Positions 25,847 to 34,414 of a stretch of DNA of 64,000 nt are shown in pieces. Position numbers and translations under genes: made by a program. Location: positions 558,001-622,000 of the forward strand of contig NZ_POYJ01000001.1 of the NCBI RefSeq assembly GCF_002895435.1. Reading direction: 5' to 3'. This stretch comes from Aquimarina sediminis (lineage in GTDB: Bacteria > Bacteroidota > Bacteroidia > Flavobacteriales > Flavobacteriaceae). A model generated the notes under the pieces. The model saw only the letters and a list, made by a program, of their open reading frames with translations, was not told where the DNA came from and did no database searches. Every line of letters starts with the position of its first letter. Position 1 is the first letter of the stretch.

Positions 25847-26629
25847 TTAATTAGAAAAATACCCCTTCATGATTCCTCTTTGAGAATTTTTAATAAATTC
25901 TAAAACTTCATCTCGTTCAGGAGTAGCTTCCATTTCAGCTTCAATTATTGCTACTGCCTGAGTATTATTATAATTTTGCTGATATAATATTCGATATATA
26001 TTTTGTACTTCTCTTATTTTCTCTGTGGTAAACCCTCTACGACGTAGACCGATAGAATTAATACCTACATAAGATAAAGGTTCGCGAGCAGCTTTAACAT
26101 AAGGAGGTACGTCTTTACGCACCAATGATCCTCCTGTTACAAATGCATGGTTACCGATACTACAGAATTGCTGTACTGCGGCCATACCTGCCAGAACCAC
26201 ATAATCTCCAACATTAATGTGCCCTGCCAAAGTACTATTATTTGAAAAGATACAGTTGTCTCCCACAATACAATCGTGAGCAATATGGCAATACGCCATA
26301 ATCCAACAATTTTTACCAATTTTGGTTTTCATTCTATCCGCAGTTCCCCTATTGATTGTAACACATTCCCGAATGGTGGTATTATCTCCAATTTCGGTTA
26401 TAGTATCTTCATCATTAAATTTTTTATCTTGAGGAGTAGCTGAAATAACGGCTCCAGGAAAAATACTACAATTTTTTCCGATTCGAGCTCCTTCCATAAT
26501 CGTAACATTGGAACCTATCCAGGTACCTTCTCCAATAACTACGTTGTTATGTATTGTAGTAAATGGCTCTATTACAACGTTTTTTGCAATTTTTGCTCCT
26601 GGATGAACATATGCTAATGGTTGATTCAT
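25847..26629 (-). CDS. lpxA: UDP-N-acetylglucosamine acyltransferase LpxA
   Basis: This 260-residue left-handed beta-helix enzyme catalyses the first acylation of UDP-GlcNAc in lipid A synthesis. Hexapeptide repeats run from about residue 10 to 180 (ISATPQDKKF, MAYCHIAHDCIVGDNC with the catalytic His, GGSLVRKDVPPYV), followed by a helical C-terminus. It starts 13 bases after the lpxC-fabZ stop and precedes efp. Confidence 0.97.
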   Translation of the reverse strand: MNQPLAYVHPGAKIAKNVVIEPFTTIHNNVVIGEGTWIGSNVTIMEGARIGKNCSIFPGAVISATPQDKKFNDEDTITEIGDNTTIRECVTINRGTADRMKTKIGKNCWIMAYCHIAHDCIVGDNCIFSNNSTLAGHINVGDYVVLAGMAAVQQFCSIGNHAFVTGGSLVRKDVPPYVKAAREPLSYVGINSIGLRRRGFTTEKIREVQNIYRILYQQNYNNTQAVAIIEAEMEATPERDEVLEFIKNSQRGIMKGYFSN

Positions 26630-26642
26630 CTATTCTTTATTG

Positions 26643-28046
26643 TTATTTTGATTTTACGATTTGTGCCATAAGTTCTGCTTCGGTAACTAATTTACCGTTG
26701 GCATAGGCAAAAGCTTGCATATGACAAATACCTCTACGAATCGGGGTTATTAACTCTAGTTTAAATATCAAAGTATCTCCTGGTAATACTTGCTGTTTAA
26801 ATTTTACCTTATCTATTTTCATAAAATAGGTTAGGTAATTTTCTGGATCCGGCACTGTGCTTAGTGCTAAAATCCCACCTGTTTGAGCCATTGCTTCTAT
26901 TTGTAAAACTCCAGGCATAACTGGTGCACCAGGGAAATGTCCTACAAAGAATGGTTCATTCATTGTCACATTCTTAAGTCCAACAACATGGCTATCAGAC
27001 ATCTCCAAGACTCTATCAATCAATAAAAAAGGAGGTCTATGCGGTAGCATATTCATAATTTTATTGATATCCATTAACGGCTCTTTAGACAAGTCAAACT
27101 GAGGTACCTTATTACGTTTCTCAATTTTTATGATCTTAGAAAGCTTTTTGGCAAATTGTGTATTTACGTAATGCCCTGGCTTATTTGCTATAATTTTACC
27201 TCTAATTCTGGTTCCAATCAATGCTAAATCTCCAATAACGTCTAACAATTTATGACGTGCTGCTTCATTAGGGTAATGCAAAGTTAAATTATCCAAAATA
27301 CCATTAGGTTTGATAGCTATGGATTCTTTCCCAAAAGCTACCTTAAGTTTTTCCATAGTACTTGGACTTAATTCTTTATCAACATATACAATAGCGTTGT
27401 TAAGATCACCTCCTTTTATTAAACCATGTTCTAATAGCATCTCTAATTCATGCAAAAAACTAAAAGTTCTTGCGTCTGCTATTTCCTTTTTAAAATCTGA
27501 AAGATGTTTTAAAGAGGCATTTTGGGTTCCTAAAACCTTAGTACCAAAATCAACCATGGTTGTCACCTGATATTCATCAGACGGCATTACAATAATCTCA
27601 CTTCCTGACTCTTCATCGATATAAGAAATTACATCTTTTACAATATATTCTTCTCTATCTAATTCCTGCTCTACAATACCTGCTTTCTCTAATGCTTCAA
27701 TAAAAAACTTACTAGATCCATCCATTATAGGTGGCTCTGAAGCATTTAATTCTATCAAAAGGTTATCAATTTCTAAACCAACACAAGCTGCTAAAACGTG
27801 TTCAGAAGTTTGAATACTTACACCATTCTTTTCTAAATTTGTTCCTCGTTGCGTATTTACAACATAATTAGCGTCTGCTTCGATAATAGGATTTCCTTCA
27901 AGATCAATTCTGCAAAAAGCATATCCATGATTTTCAGGAGCTGGTTTAAAAGTCAAGGTAACTTCTTTTCCGGTATGTAAGCCTACCCCCGTAAGCTTTA
28001 CTTCCTCTTTAATAGTTCTTTGTTTGCTCACAACAGCGTCACTCAT
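26643..28046 (-). CDS. lpxC: Bifunctional LpxC deacetylase - FabZ dehydratase
   Basis: The 467 residues hold two fused enzymes. Residues 1-305 are LpxC, the zinc deacetylase that commits UDP-acyl-GlcNAc to lipid A (GVGLHTGKEVTLTF, TSEHVLAACVGLEIDN with a zinc His, HKLLDVIGDLALIG). Residues of about 325-467 are FabZ (LPHRPPFLLIDRVLE, HFPGAPVMPGVLQIEAMAQ). The fusion is characteristic of Bacteroidota. Its start overlaps the lpxD stop by 8 bases. Confidence 0.97.
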   Translation of the reverse strand: MSDAVVSKQRTIKEEVKLTGVGLHTGKEVTLTFKPAPENHGYAFCRIDLEGNPIIEADANYVVNTQRGTNLEKNGVSIQTSEHVLAACVGLEIDNLLIELNASEPPIMDGSSKFFIEALEKAGIVEQELDREEYIVKDVISYIDEESGSEIIVMPSDEYQVTTMVDFGTKVLGTQNASLKHLSDFKKEIADARTFSFLHELEMLLEHGLIKGGDLNNAIVYVDKELSPSTMEKLKVAFGKESIAIKPNGILDNLTLHYPNEAARHKLLDVIGDLALIGTRIRGKIIANKPGHYVNTQFAKKLSKIIKIEKRNKVPQFDLSKEPLMDINKIMNMLPHRPPFLLIDRVLEMSDSHVVGLKNVTMNEPFFVGHFPGAPVMPGVLQIEAMAQTGGILALSTVPDPENYLTYFMKIDKVKFKQQVLPGDTLIFKLELITPIRRGICHMQAFAYANGKLVTEAELMAQIVKSK

Positions 28047-29067
28047 TATTATTTGTCTTTTTCTCTAGTTTGTATATTCTTTCTACTATTTTAGGAAGGT
28101 TTTTAAAGTGTACATAAGATTTATTAAAGTCAGAATACCCTAAAGCCGGAGATCCTTGAATGGCTTCTCCGTCTTTTATATTTCTTCCTATTCCAGATTG
28201 AGCCTGGATTCGTACTTTATTACCAATTACAAGATGTCCTGCAATCCCTACTTGACCACCAATCAAACAATGCTTACCTATTTTGGTTGATCCGGCAATA
28301 CCAGTTTGGGCAGCAATCGCAGTATGCTCTCCTATTTCTACATTATGAGCTATTTGTATTTGGTTATCCAATTTTACTCCTTTGCGAATAATTGTAGAGC
28401 CTAATGTAGCTCTATCAATTGTAGTTCCTGCTCCTACATCAACATGATCCTCTATTATAACATTACCGGTTTGAGGTACTTTGCTATATTCTCCTTTTTC
28501 ATTGGGTGTAAACCCAAAACCATCTGCACCTACTATAGCACCACTATGGATAACACAGTCATTTCCTATTATAGATTCAGAATAGATTTTGGCTCCGGCA
28601 AAAACAATTACATTATTGCCTATAGTTACATTATCTCCAATATACACATTAGGAAAAATCTTAGCGTTTTCGCCTATTTTAACATTATCACCAACATAAG
28701 AAAATGCTCCAAAATAAATAGCTTCTCCAAAAGAAGCTGTTTCTGAAATAAAGCTAGGTTGCTCTATTCCAGATTTATTCATTTTCACCATATTGTAATA
28801 TTCTAACAATTGAGAAAATGCTTTATAAGCATCATCAACTCTTATTAGTGTAGTCTTAATTTCGGACTCTGCCTCAAAATTTTTATCTACAATAGTAATT
28901 GATGCATCGGTAGAATATATGTACTGTGTATATTTAGGATTCGACAAAAAGGTTAAAGAACCTTTTGTTCCTTCTTCAATTTTAGCTAGTTTAGATACTT
29001 CAACAGTTTCATCTCCTTCGATTTCTCCGTTTAAAATACCCGCAATCTGTGTGGCTGTAAAAATCAT
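28039..29067 (-). CDS. lpxD: UDP-3-O-acylglucosamine N-acyltransferase LpxD
   Basis: This 342-residue enzyme adds the second acyl chain in lipid A synthesis. It has the uridine-binding N-terminal domain (ILNGEIEGDETVEVSKLA), a hexapeptide beta-helix from about residue 110 to 300, and the catalytic His in QIAHNVEIGEH. A C-terminal helix (FKNLPKIVERIYKLEKK) follows. It is the canonical copy, overlapping lpxC-fabZ by 8 bases and lying 24 bases after the HD-domain gene. The divergent paralogue is at 24014-24952. Confidence 0.96.
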   Translation of the reverse strand: MIFTATQIAGILNGEIEGDETVEVSKLAKIEEGTKGSLTFLSNPKYTQYIYSTDASITIVDKNFEAESEIKTTLIRVDDAYKAFSQLLEYYNMVKMNKSGIEQPSFISETASFGEAIYFGAFSYVGDNVKIGENAKIFPNVYIGDNVTIGNNVIVFAGAKIYSESIIGNDCVIHSGAIVGADGFGFTPNEKGEYSKVPQTGNVIIEDHVDVGAGTTIDRATLGSTIIRKGVKLDNQIQIAHNVEIGEHTAIAAQTGIAGSTKIGKHCLIGGQVGIAGHLVIGNKVRIQAQSGIGRNIKDGEAIQGSPALGYSDFNKSYVHFKNLPKIVERIYKLEKKTNNNE

Positions 29068-29091
29068 TCTAGCAAAAGTATAAAAAATGTA

Positions 29092-30321
29092 TTAATGTTT
29101 ATGCTTTGGGTAGCACATAAAATATTTAGTAACAGGTTTTGCTAAAGCCTCTAAATTAAACTGATCTGTAGCTTTAACAATATCCTCTATCTTTTTTGAT
29201 TTATATAAAATGTTTATATTCTGTTTATTAAGATCATATGCTTGGTTTGAAATAGTACCATCAAAAACAAAGTACTGAGCCTCTTCATCAGAGATTTTAT
29301 ATTTTTCCTTAATCTTTCTAATGTGATTTTCTTTTTTCTGTTTTTGGAAACGTTTCTTTTTGATTTTTATTTTTAAAAGATCCCTATCAATAATCATGGA
29401 TGATAACATACTTAACACAAAATCATTTGAATTTGACCATTCTTTCATTGCCGATACAATATCATAATCATCTAGCCTAGAGAATGTTTCTAAAACCTGA
29501 GGAGTAAAGTTTTCTGATGTGATTTTATTTTCTAAAAAGAACTGTAATGCTTCACTTCCTTTTAACTTCTCTCCATTTTCGACTAATTCTTTAGCTCTTT
29601 TCAGCACTCTTATTAACAAATTTTCAGCTACTAAACTTGTTTTATGAAGATACACTTGCCAATACATTAATCTTCTTGCTAACAGAAACTTTTCTACAGA
29701 ATAAATACCTTTTTCTTCTACAACCAAAGCATCATTAACTACAGTAAGCATTGTAATTAAGCGCTCACTATTGATGTTTCCTTCAGCTACCCCTGTATAA
29801 AAACTATCTCGTTTTAAATAATCCAAACGATCTATGTCTAATTGACTCGAAATCAATTGGTGTAAAAAATCACGATGATACTCTCCTTTAAAAATTTGGA
29901 TAGCAAGCGTTAAACTACCGTTAAAATCTTCATTGATTTTCTCCATAAACATAAGAGAAATGGACTCATGATTTACTTCATTTACAATACTATGCTCCAT
30001 AGCATGAGAAAAAGGACCATGCCCAATATCGTGTAATAAAATAGCAATACACAAGGCTTCTTCTTCTTCTTCAGAAATTTCAACCCCTTTAAAACGAAGA
30101 ACTCTCACTGCTTTTTGCATAAGATGCATACATCCTAATGCATGATGAAAACGAGTATGATGTGCTCCAGGATATACCAAATACGAAAGTCCCATTTGGG
30201 ATATACGACGTAACCTCTGAAAATACTTATGTTCGATCAGATCAAAAATTAGTTCATTAGGTATCGTAATAAAACCGTAAATTGGGTCGTTTAATATTTT
30301 GAGCTTATTTCTTTTTTTCAA
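29092..30321 (-). CDS. HD-domain phosphohydrolase, dGTPase-like
   Basis: About 409 residues. The HD metal motif is IAILLHDIGHGPFSHAMEH, and the first His lies in HHTRFHHALG. KILNDPIYGFITIPNELIFD and RLRRISQMG are the family's conserved N-terminal phrases. Relatives hydrolyse dNTPs or other phosphomonoesters. I choose a TTG start at 30321: in-frame ATGs at 30354 and 30381 lie at or upstream of an exact -7 box (30344-30351), and the family fold begins directly after the TTG. It heads the lpx-efp run, possibly by chance of position. Confidence 0.88.
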   Translation of the reverse strand: MKKRNKLKILNDPIYGFITIPNELIFDLIEHKYFQRLRRISQMGLSYLVYPGAHHTRFHHALGCMHLMQKAVRVLRFKGVEISEEEEEALCIAILLHDIGHGPFSHAMEHSIVNEVNHESISLMFMEKINEDFNGSLTLAIQIFKGEYHRDFLHQLISSQLDIDRLDYLKRDSFYTGVAEGNINSERLITMLTVVNDALVVEEKGIYSVEKFLLARRLMYWQVYLHKTSLVAENLLIRVLKRAKELVENGEKLKGSEALQFFLENKITSENFTPQVLETFSRLDDYDIVSAMKEWSNSNDFVLSMLSSMIIDRDLLKIKIKKKRFQKQKKENHIRKIKEKYKISDEEAQYFVFDGTISNQAYDLNKQNINILYKSKKIEDIVKATDQFNLEALAKPVTKYFMCYPKHKH

Positions 30322-30343
30322 GTTGATTTTACCTTTACAGGGG

Positions 30344-30351
30344 CAAATATA
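30344..30351 (-). promoter_or_regulatory. -7 promoter element of the HD-lpx-efp run
   Basis: Reads TATATTTG on the minus strand, an exact consensus box 23 bases upstream of the TTG at 30321. The nearest TTG on the -33 side is 27 bases away (complement of 30379-30381), somewhat long. It decides the start codon of the HD gene. Confidence 0.5.
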
Positions 30352-30467
30352 CATATATGCAGAACATATAGAGCATTTCAAAATAAAATTAAACTATGTA
30401 AGTTTTGAATCAAAAGATGTAAATAAGCTATATTATTGAATAAATAAACATATAAAACCAAGATTTA

Positions 30468-32018
30468 ATGAGTAAAATAAAGATATTATGGGTAGATGAT
30501 GAGATTGATTTACTTAAACCACATATACTTTTTTTGGAAAAGAAAAACTATGAAGTAACAAAGTGTCAAAGTGGTACTGAAGCTTTGGATATAATAGATG
30601 ATGATAATTTTGACATCATTTTTTTGGATGAAAACATGCCGGGTCTCTCTGGAATAGAAACTCTATCCGAAATAAAGGAGAAAGAAGATAGCATTCCTGT
30701 TGTAATGATTACAAAAAGTGAAGAAGAATACATCATGGAAGAAGCTATTGGAAGTAAGATTGCAGATTATCTTATTAAACCAGTTAATCCTAATCAAATT
30801 CTATTAAGTTTAAAGAAAAATCTGGACAACTCACGTTTGGTTTCAGAGAAAACAACTGCCAACTACCAACAGGTATTCAGAAAAATAGCAATGGATATGG
30901 CAATGGTAAACTCGTATGAAGAATGGTCAGAGTTATATCAAAGATTAATCTATTGGGAACTACAACTTGAAAACATTGAAGACACGGGAATGTTTGAAAT
31001 ATTAGAGTCGCAAAAGGCAGAAGCCAACACGCAATTTTTTAAGTATGTAGATAAAAATTATCAAGACTGGTTTGACGACAAAGGTGATGCTCCTATCATG
31101 TCTCACACATTATTCAAAGAAAAAGTAGCACCAGAAATTAGTAAAGATCAACCTACTCTATTGGTAGTCATAGATAACCTACGGTATGACCAATGGAAAG
31201 CTTTTGAACCTATTATAAACAATTACTATAAAAAAGAACAAGAGATTTCTTACTGTAGTATTCTTCCAACTGCTACTCAATATGCCAGAAATTCGATTTT
31301 TTCTGGACTTATGCCTTCTGAGATGAAAAAAAGACATCCTGATCTTTGGCTTGATGATACGGATGAAGGTGGAAAAAACATGCATGAAAATGATTTCTTA
31401 ACCGCTCAATTAAAGCGATTGCGCCTAGATATCAAACATGAATATTACAAAATTACCAATGAGAAATCTGGTAAAACCTTGGCAGCAAATTTTAAAGGAT
31501 TAAAAGATAATGATCTAACCGTAGTTGTCTATAATTTTGTGGATATGCTTTCTCATAGTAAAACTGAAATGGAAGTTATCAAAGAATTGGCATCAAACGA
31601 TAAATCATACAGATCACTTACACAAAGTTGGTTCAAAAATTCTCCTTTATTAGAAATGATTCAACAGGCCCAACAATTAGGTTTTAAACTATTATTAACT
31701 ACTGATCATGGGACCATAAATGTTAAAAACCCTTCTAAAGTTATCGGAGACAAAAACACTAGTCTTAATCTTAGATACAAAACCGGTAAAAGCTTAACAT
31801 ATGAAAAAAAGGAAGTTTTGGAAGCTACAAATCCAAAATCTATCCATCTTCCTTCAATAAACATGAGTAGTTCATTTATTTTTGCAAAAGGAGATTATTT
31901 CTTTGCATATCCTAATAACTACAATCATTATGTTAGTTATTACAGAAACACATACCAGCATGGCGGTGTATCTTTGGAAGAAATGGTTATTCCTTTTGTA
32001 GTTTTGAAACCAAGATAA
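30468..32018 (+). CDS. porX: PorX response regulator of the type IX secretion system
   Basis: The 516-residue protein joins a receiver domain (residues 5-120, phosphoacceptor Asp54 in FLDENMPG, Thr/Lys in ITKSE and LIKPVNP) to a PglZ-type, alkaline-phosphatase-like domain from about residue 200 (TLLVVIDNLRYDQW, LPTATQYARNSIFSGLMP, LLLTTDHGTINV, QHGGVSLEEMVIPF). PorX, with the kinase PorY, controls T9SS gene expression and acts as a nucleotide phosphodiesterase. It starts a rightward run with tsaE. No porY is in the window. Confidence 0.96.
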   Translation: MSKIKILWVDDEIDLLKPHILFLEKKNYEVTKCQSGTEALDIIDDDNFDIIFLDENMPGLSGIETLSEIKEKEDSIPVVMITKSEEEYIMEEAIGSKIADYLIKPVNPNQILLSLKKNLDNSRLVSEKTTANYQQVFRKIAMDMAMVNSYEEWSELYQRLIYWELQLENIEDTGMFEILESQKAEANTQFFKYVDKNYQDWFDDKGDAPIMSHTLFKEKVAPEISKDQPTLLVVIDNLRYDQWKAFEPIINNYYKKEQEISYCSILPTATQYARNSIFSGLMPSEMKKRHPDLWLDDTDEGGKNMHENDFLTAQLKRLRLDIKHEYYKITNEKSGKTLAANFKGLKDNDLTVVVYNFVDMLSHSKTEMEVIKELASNDKSYRSLTQSWFKNSPLLEMIQQAQQLGFKLLLTTDHGTINVKNPSKVIGDKNTSLNLRYKTGKSLTYEKKEVLEATNPKSIHLPSINMSSSFIFAKGDYFFAYPNNYNHYVSYYRNTYQHGGVSLEEMVIPFVVLKPR

Positions 32019-32073
32019 TTATAAATAATTCAGATCGCTTAATTAAATACTAAGTAAAACTGCATTACAACAC

Positions 32074-32125
32074 AATTTGTCAAGACTTCCTAAAACACAG
32101 TTTTTTTAGTTAGTTTTGACAAATT
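32074..32125. repeat. Long inverted repeat between porX and tsaE
   Basis: The arms 32074-32087 and 32112-32125 pair over 14 positions, one of them G-U in RNA (aatttgtcaa with ttgacaaatt is exact), around a 24-base loop. No U run follows, so it is not a standard terminator. A TAGTTTTG box (32111-32118) lies in the right arm and could start tsaE transcription. Confidence 0.5.
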
Positions 32126-32170
32126 AAAGCAGTATTATTTATAATTAACTGAGCTATCTATATAAATAAA

Positions 32171-32575
32171 ATGACAATAGAATATACGCTACAAGAACTT
32201 CCTGATGTAGCTAAAAAAGTAATTTCAAATAGTAAGAGTAAGGTGGTACTTTTTGAAGCGCAAATGGGAGTTGGCAAAACCACCTTAATAAAAGAGATAT
32301 GCAAACATCTTGGTGTCAATGATGTTATATCCAGCCCTACCTACTCTTTAGTAAATGAATATGAAGGTAATAATGGTTTGATCTATCATTTTGATTTTTA
32401 CAGAATAGAAGATGAAGAAGAAGCTTATCATATTGGGTTCGAAGAATATTTGGACTCTGGAGCATGGGTATTTATAGAATGGCCAGAAAATGTTTCTAAC
32501 TTATTACCTATAAACACTGTGAAAATTAAGATCGATTTATCAGAGAATGAAAAGCGAATTCTATCGATTTTATAA
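32171..32575 (+). CDS. tsaE: tRNA threonylcarbamoyladenosine synthesis ATPase TsaE
   Basis: The 134-residue P-loop protein carries the Walker A motif FEAQMGVGKTTLIKEI, TSxx-like ISSPTYSLVNEYEG, the YHFDFYRI motif and FIEWPENV, all diagnostic of TsaE (YjeE). With TsaB and TsaD it makes t6A37 in ANN-decoding tRNAs. It follows porX on the same strand after 152 bases, a linkage often kept in Flavobacteriaceae. Confidence 0.96.
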   Translation: MTIEYTLQELPDVAKKVISNSKSKVVLFEAQMGVGKTTLIKEICKHLGVNDVISSPTYSLVNEYEGNNGLIYHFDFYRIEDEEEAYHIGFEEYLDSGAWVFIEWPENVSNLLPINTVKIKIDLSENEKRILSIL

Positions 32576-32615
32576 GGTTAATTCTCAAAAATCTAATGCT
32601 AAATAGATAAACCTA

Positions 32616-32647
32616 TTTGTTTTCTTGGCTTTTTTATTCGTAATTTG
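32616..32647 (+). promoter_or_regulatory. Candidate promoter for alanine dehydrogenase
   Basis: TTTG at 32616-32619, a 21-base spacer, then TAATTTG at 32641-32647, one base short of TAnnTTTG. The ATG is 20 bases further on at 32668. Confidence 0.4.
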
Positions 32648-32667
32648 AGTTATACAACATCACACAA

Positions 32668-33870
32668 ATGAGCACATCAAAATCTCCTTTTACCAAAGAG
32701 CAGCTGTTACCGCAGGAAGAAATGATAGAAGTTGCCCGCAAAAAAGGTAAACTGTTTATTGGCATTCCAAAAGAAACCCATTATCAAGAAAAACGAGTAT
32801 GCCTTACTCCTGATGCTGTGGCAGCATTAACAGCACATGGTCATCGAGTTTTGATTGAAACTAATGCAGGTATCGGAGCTAGTTTTACGGATCGAGATTA
32901 TAGTGAAGCTGGTGCCGAAATCACTAATGACAATAGTAAAGTTTTTGGCTGCCCTATTATTTTAAAAGTAGAACCGCCATCAACTGAAGAGTTAGAGCTT
33001 ATTAACCCACAAACTGTATTAATATCTGCGCTGCAGCTCAAAACACAGTCGAAAGAATATTTTCAAGGGCTTGCCAAAAAAAGGATTACTGCTTTAGGTT
33101 TTGAATTTATTCGAGATGCTGATGGTGCATATCCAGCAGTAAGAGCATTAAGTGAAATCGCTGGAACCGCGTCAGTATTAATAGCATCAGAATTAATGAG
33201 TAGTGCTACCACTATGGGCTCAGGGCTTATGATGGGAAACATAAGTGGTGTCCCTCCTGTAGAGGTTGTTATTCTAGGGGCAGGTACCGTTGGTGAGTTT
33301 GCCGCTCGTTCTGCTATTGGTTTAGGAGCTAACGTAAAAGTTTTTGATAACTCTATTACCAAACTACGTTGTATACAAACTAATGTCGGTAGACCTTTAC
33401 ACACATCTACCATTCAACCCAAAAATTTATTAAAGGCATTACGTCGCTGTGATGTTGTTATTGGAGCTATCCGAGGAAAGAACAGAGCTCCTGTTATTGT
33501 GACTGAAACAATGGTCGAGCGCATGAAAACAGGTGCTGTAGTTATCGATGTAAGCATTGATATGGGAGGCTGTTTTGAAACCAGCGAAGTTACTTCTCAT
33601 GATCATCCAACTTTTGTAAAGCATGGAGTAATTCATTATTGTGTTCCTAACATACCTTCTCGTTATGCCAGAACATCATCTTTATCAATAAGTAATATTT
33701 TCACTCCATATTTACTACAAATCGGTGATGAAGGAGGAATAGAAAATGCAGTTCGTTTTGATCGAGGACTTAAAAACGGATTATATTTTTATCATGGGAT
33801 ATTAACCAGCAAGCCAATTGCCGACTGGTTTGATCTTTCTTATAGGGATATAAATTTATTGATCCTATAA
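32668..33870 (+). CDS. ald: Alanine dehydrogenase
   Basis: The 400-residue protein has the AlaDh/PNT N-terminal domain (FIGIPKETHYQEKRVCLTPDAVAAL) and the NAD-binding Rossmann domain (VVILGAGTVGEFAARSAIGLGANVKVFD), with VIDVSIDMGGCFETS downstream. It interconverts L-alanine and pyruvate with NAD. The 30-residue N-terminal lead-in is usual for the Bacteroidota form. It has its own promoter candidate and no obvious functional neighbours. A PntA-like transhydrogenase subunit is unlikely because no PntB lies next to it. Confidence 0.9.
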   Translation: MSTSKSPFTKEQLLPQEEMIEVARKKGKLFIGIPKETHYQEKRVCLTPDAVAALTAHGHRVLIETNAGIGASFTDRDYSEAGAEITNDNSKVFGCPIILKVEPPSTEELELINPQTVLISALQLKTQSKEYFQGLAKKRITALGFEFIRDADGAYPAVRALSEIAGTASVLIASELMSSATTMGSGLMMGNISGVPPVEVVILGAGTVGEFAARSAIGLGANVKVFDNSITKLRCIQTNVGRPLHTSTIQPKNLLKALRRCDVVIGAIRGKNRAPVIVTETMVERMKTGAVVIDVSIDMGGCFETSEVTSHDHPTFVKHGVIHYCVPNIPSRYARTSSLSISNIFTPYLLQIGDEGGIENAVRFDRGLKNGLYFYHGILTSKPIADWFDLSYRDINLLIL

Positions 33871-33986
33871 TCTTAATGCTAATACATCACAGAAGTTATA
33901 CAACAAAAACAATACTCTAAAAAAACATATCCAGTTTATTGTATAATTTTTGCATTTTTACACCTGTTATTGTTTGTAACTTTACT

Positions 33987-33994
33987 TACATTTG
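33987..33994 (+). promoter_or_regulatory. -7 element for the DUF4258 gene
   Basis: TACATTTG matches TAnnTTTG exactly and ends 24 bases before the ATG at 34019. A TTG lies only 14 bases upstream of it, short of the standard spacing. An in-frame TTG at 33992 is part of this box and so is not the start codon. Confidence 0.45.
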
Positions 33995-34018
33995 GCATCA
34001 TTTTATTGTAAACAGTCT

Positions 34019-34393
34019 ATGAAACTAGCACATCGATTATTTTATTACTTAGGAGGGTTTGTTATTGGTCTTATTCTTCTATTTTTCTTTTTAGGCGGAA
34101 AAAAAGCTTCTTGTGATTATAGCCCATCTGCAAGGGTGCTAAAAAATATTAGAATCAAGGATAAAAATTACTCTGAACAGGCATTTTCTAATATGCAAAA
34201 ACACAAAATTGATACAGCGGATATTTCGGTTGTGCTAAAAGATGGTGATGTCGATTTTTCAAAAAGTAATACTAAACTGGATTCATGTAGAATATACTTC
34301 ATTGAAGGGTTGGTTAGAGATAAAAACATAAATATGTTAATAGAAAATTGTGATTCTATTGCCAAAATAACCTCGTTAAATATTACTAAGTAA
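34019..34393 (+). CDS. Membrane-anchored DUF4258 protein
   Basis: This 124-residue protein has one N-terminal membrane helix (YYLGGFVIGLILLFFFLGG), a Cys-containing linker and a small soluble domain (SARVLKNIRIKDKNYSEQAF, ISVVLKDGDVDFSKSNT, IYFIEGL) of the DUF4258 type common in Flavobacteriaceae. Its function is unknown. I use the ATG at 34019 since the frame upstream only offers a TTG inside the promoter box. It converges with the sensor kinase gene. Confidence 0.8.
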   Translation: MKLAHRLFYYLGGFVIGLILLFFFLGGKKASCDYSPSARVLKNIRIKDKNYSEQAFSNMQKHKIDTADISVVLKDGDVDFSKSNTKLDSCRIYFIEGLVRDKNINMLIENCDSIAKITSLNITK

Positions 34394-34414
34394 CCTATTT
34401 TCACTTTGATCTAT

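Noticed and set aside
29346..29357. ggaaacgtttct, an AAACGTTT core like the LacI operator
   Set aside because: It is inside the HD-domain coding sequence, lacks the flanking gcgca/tgtgc arms and is explained by the encoded residues.
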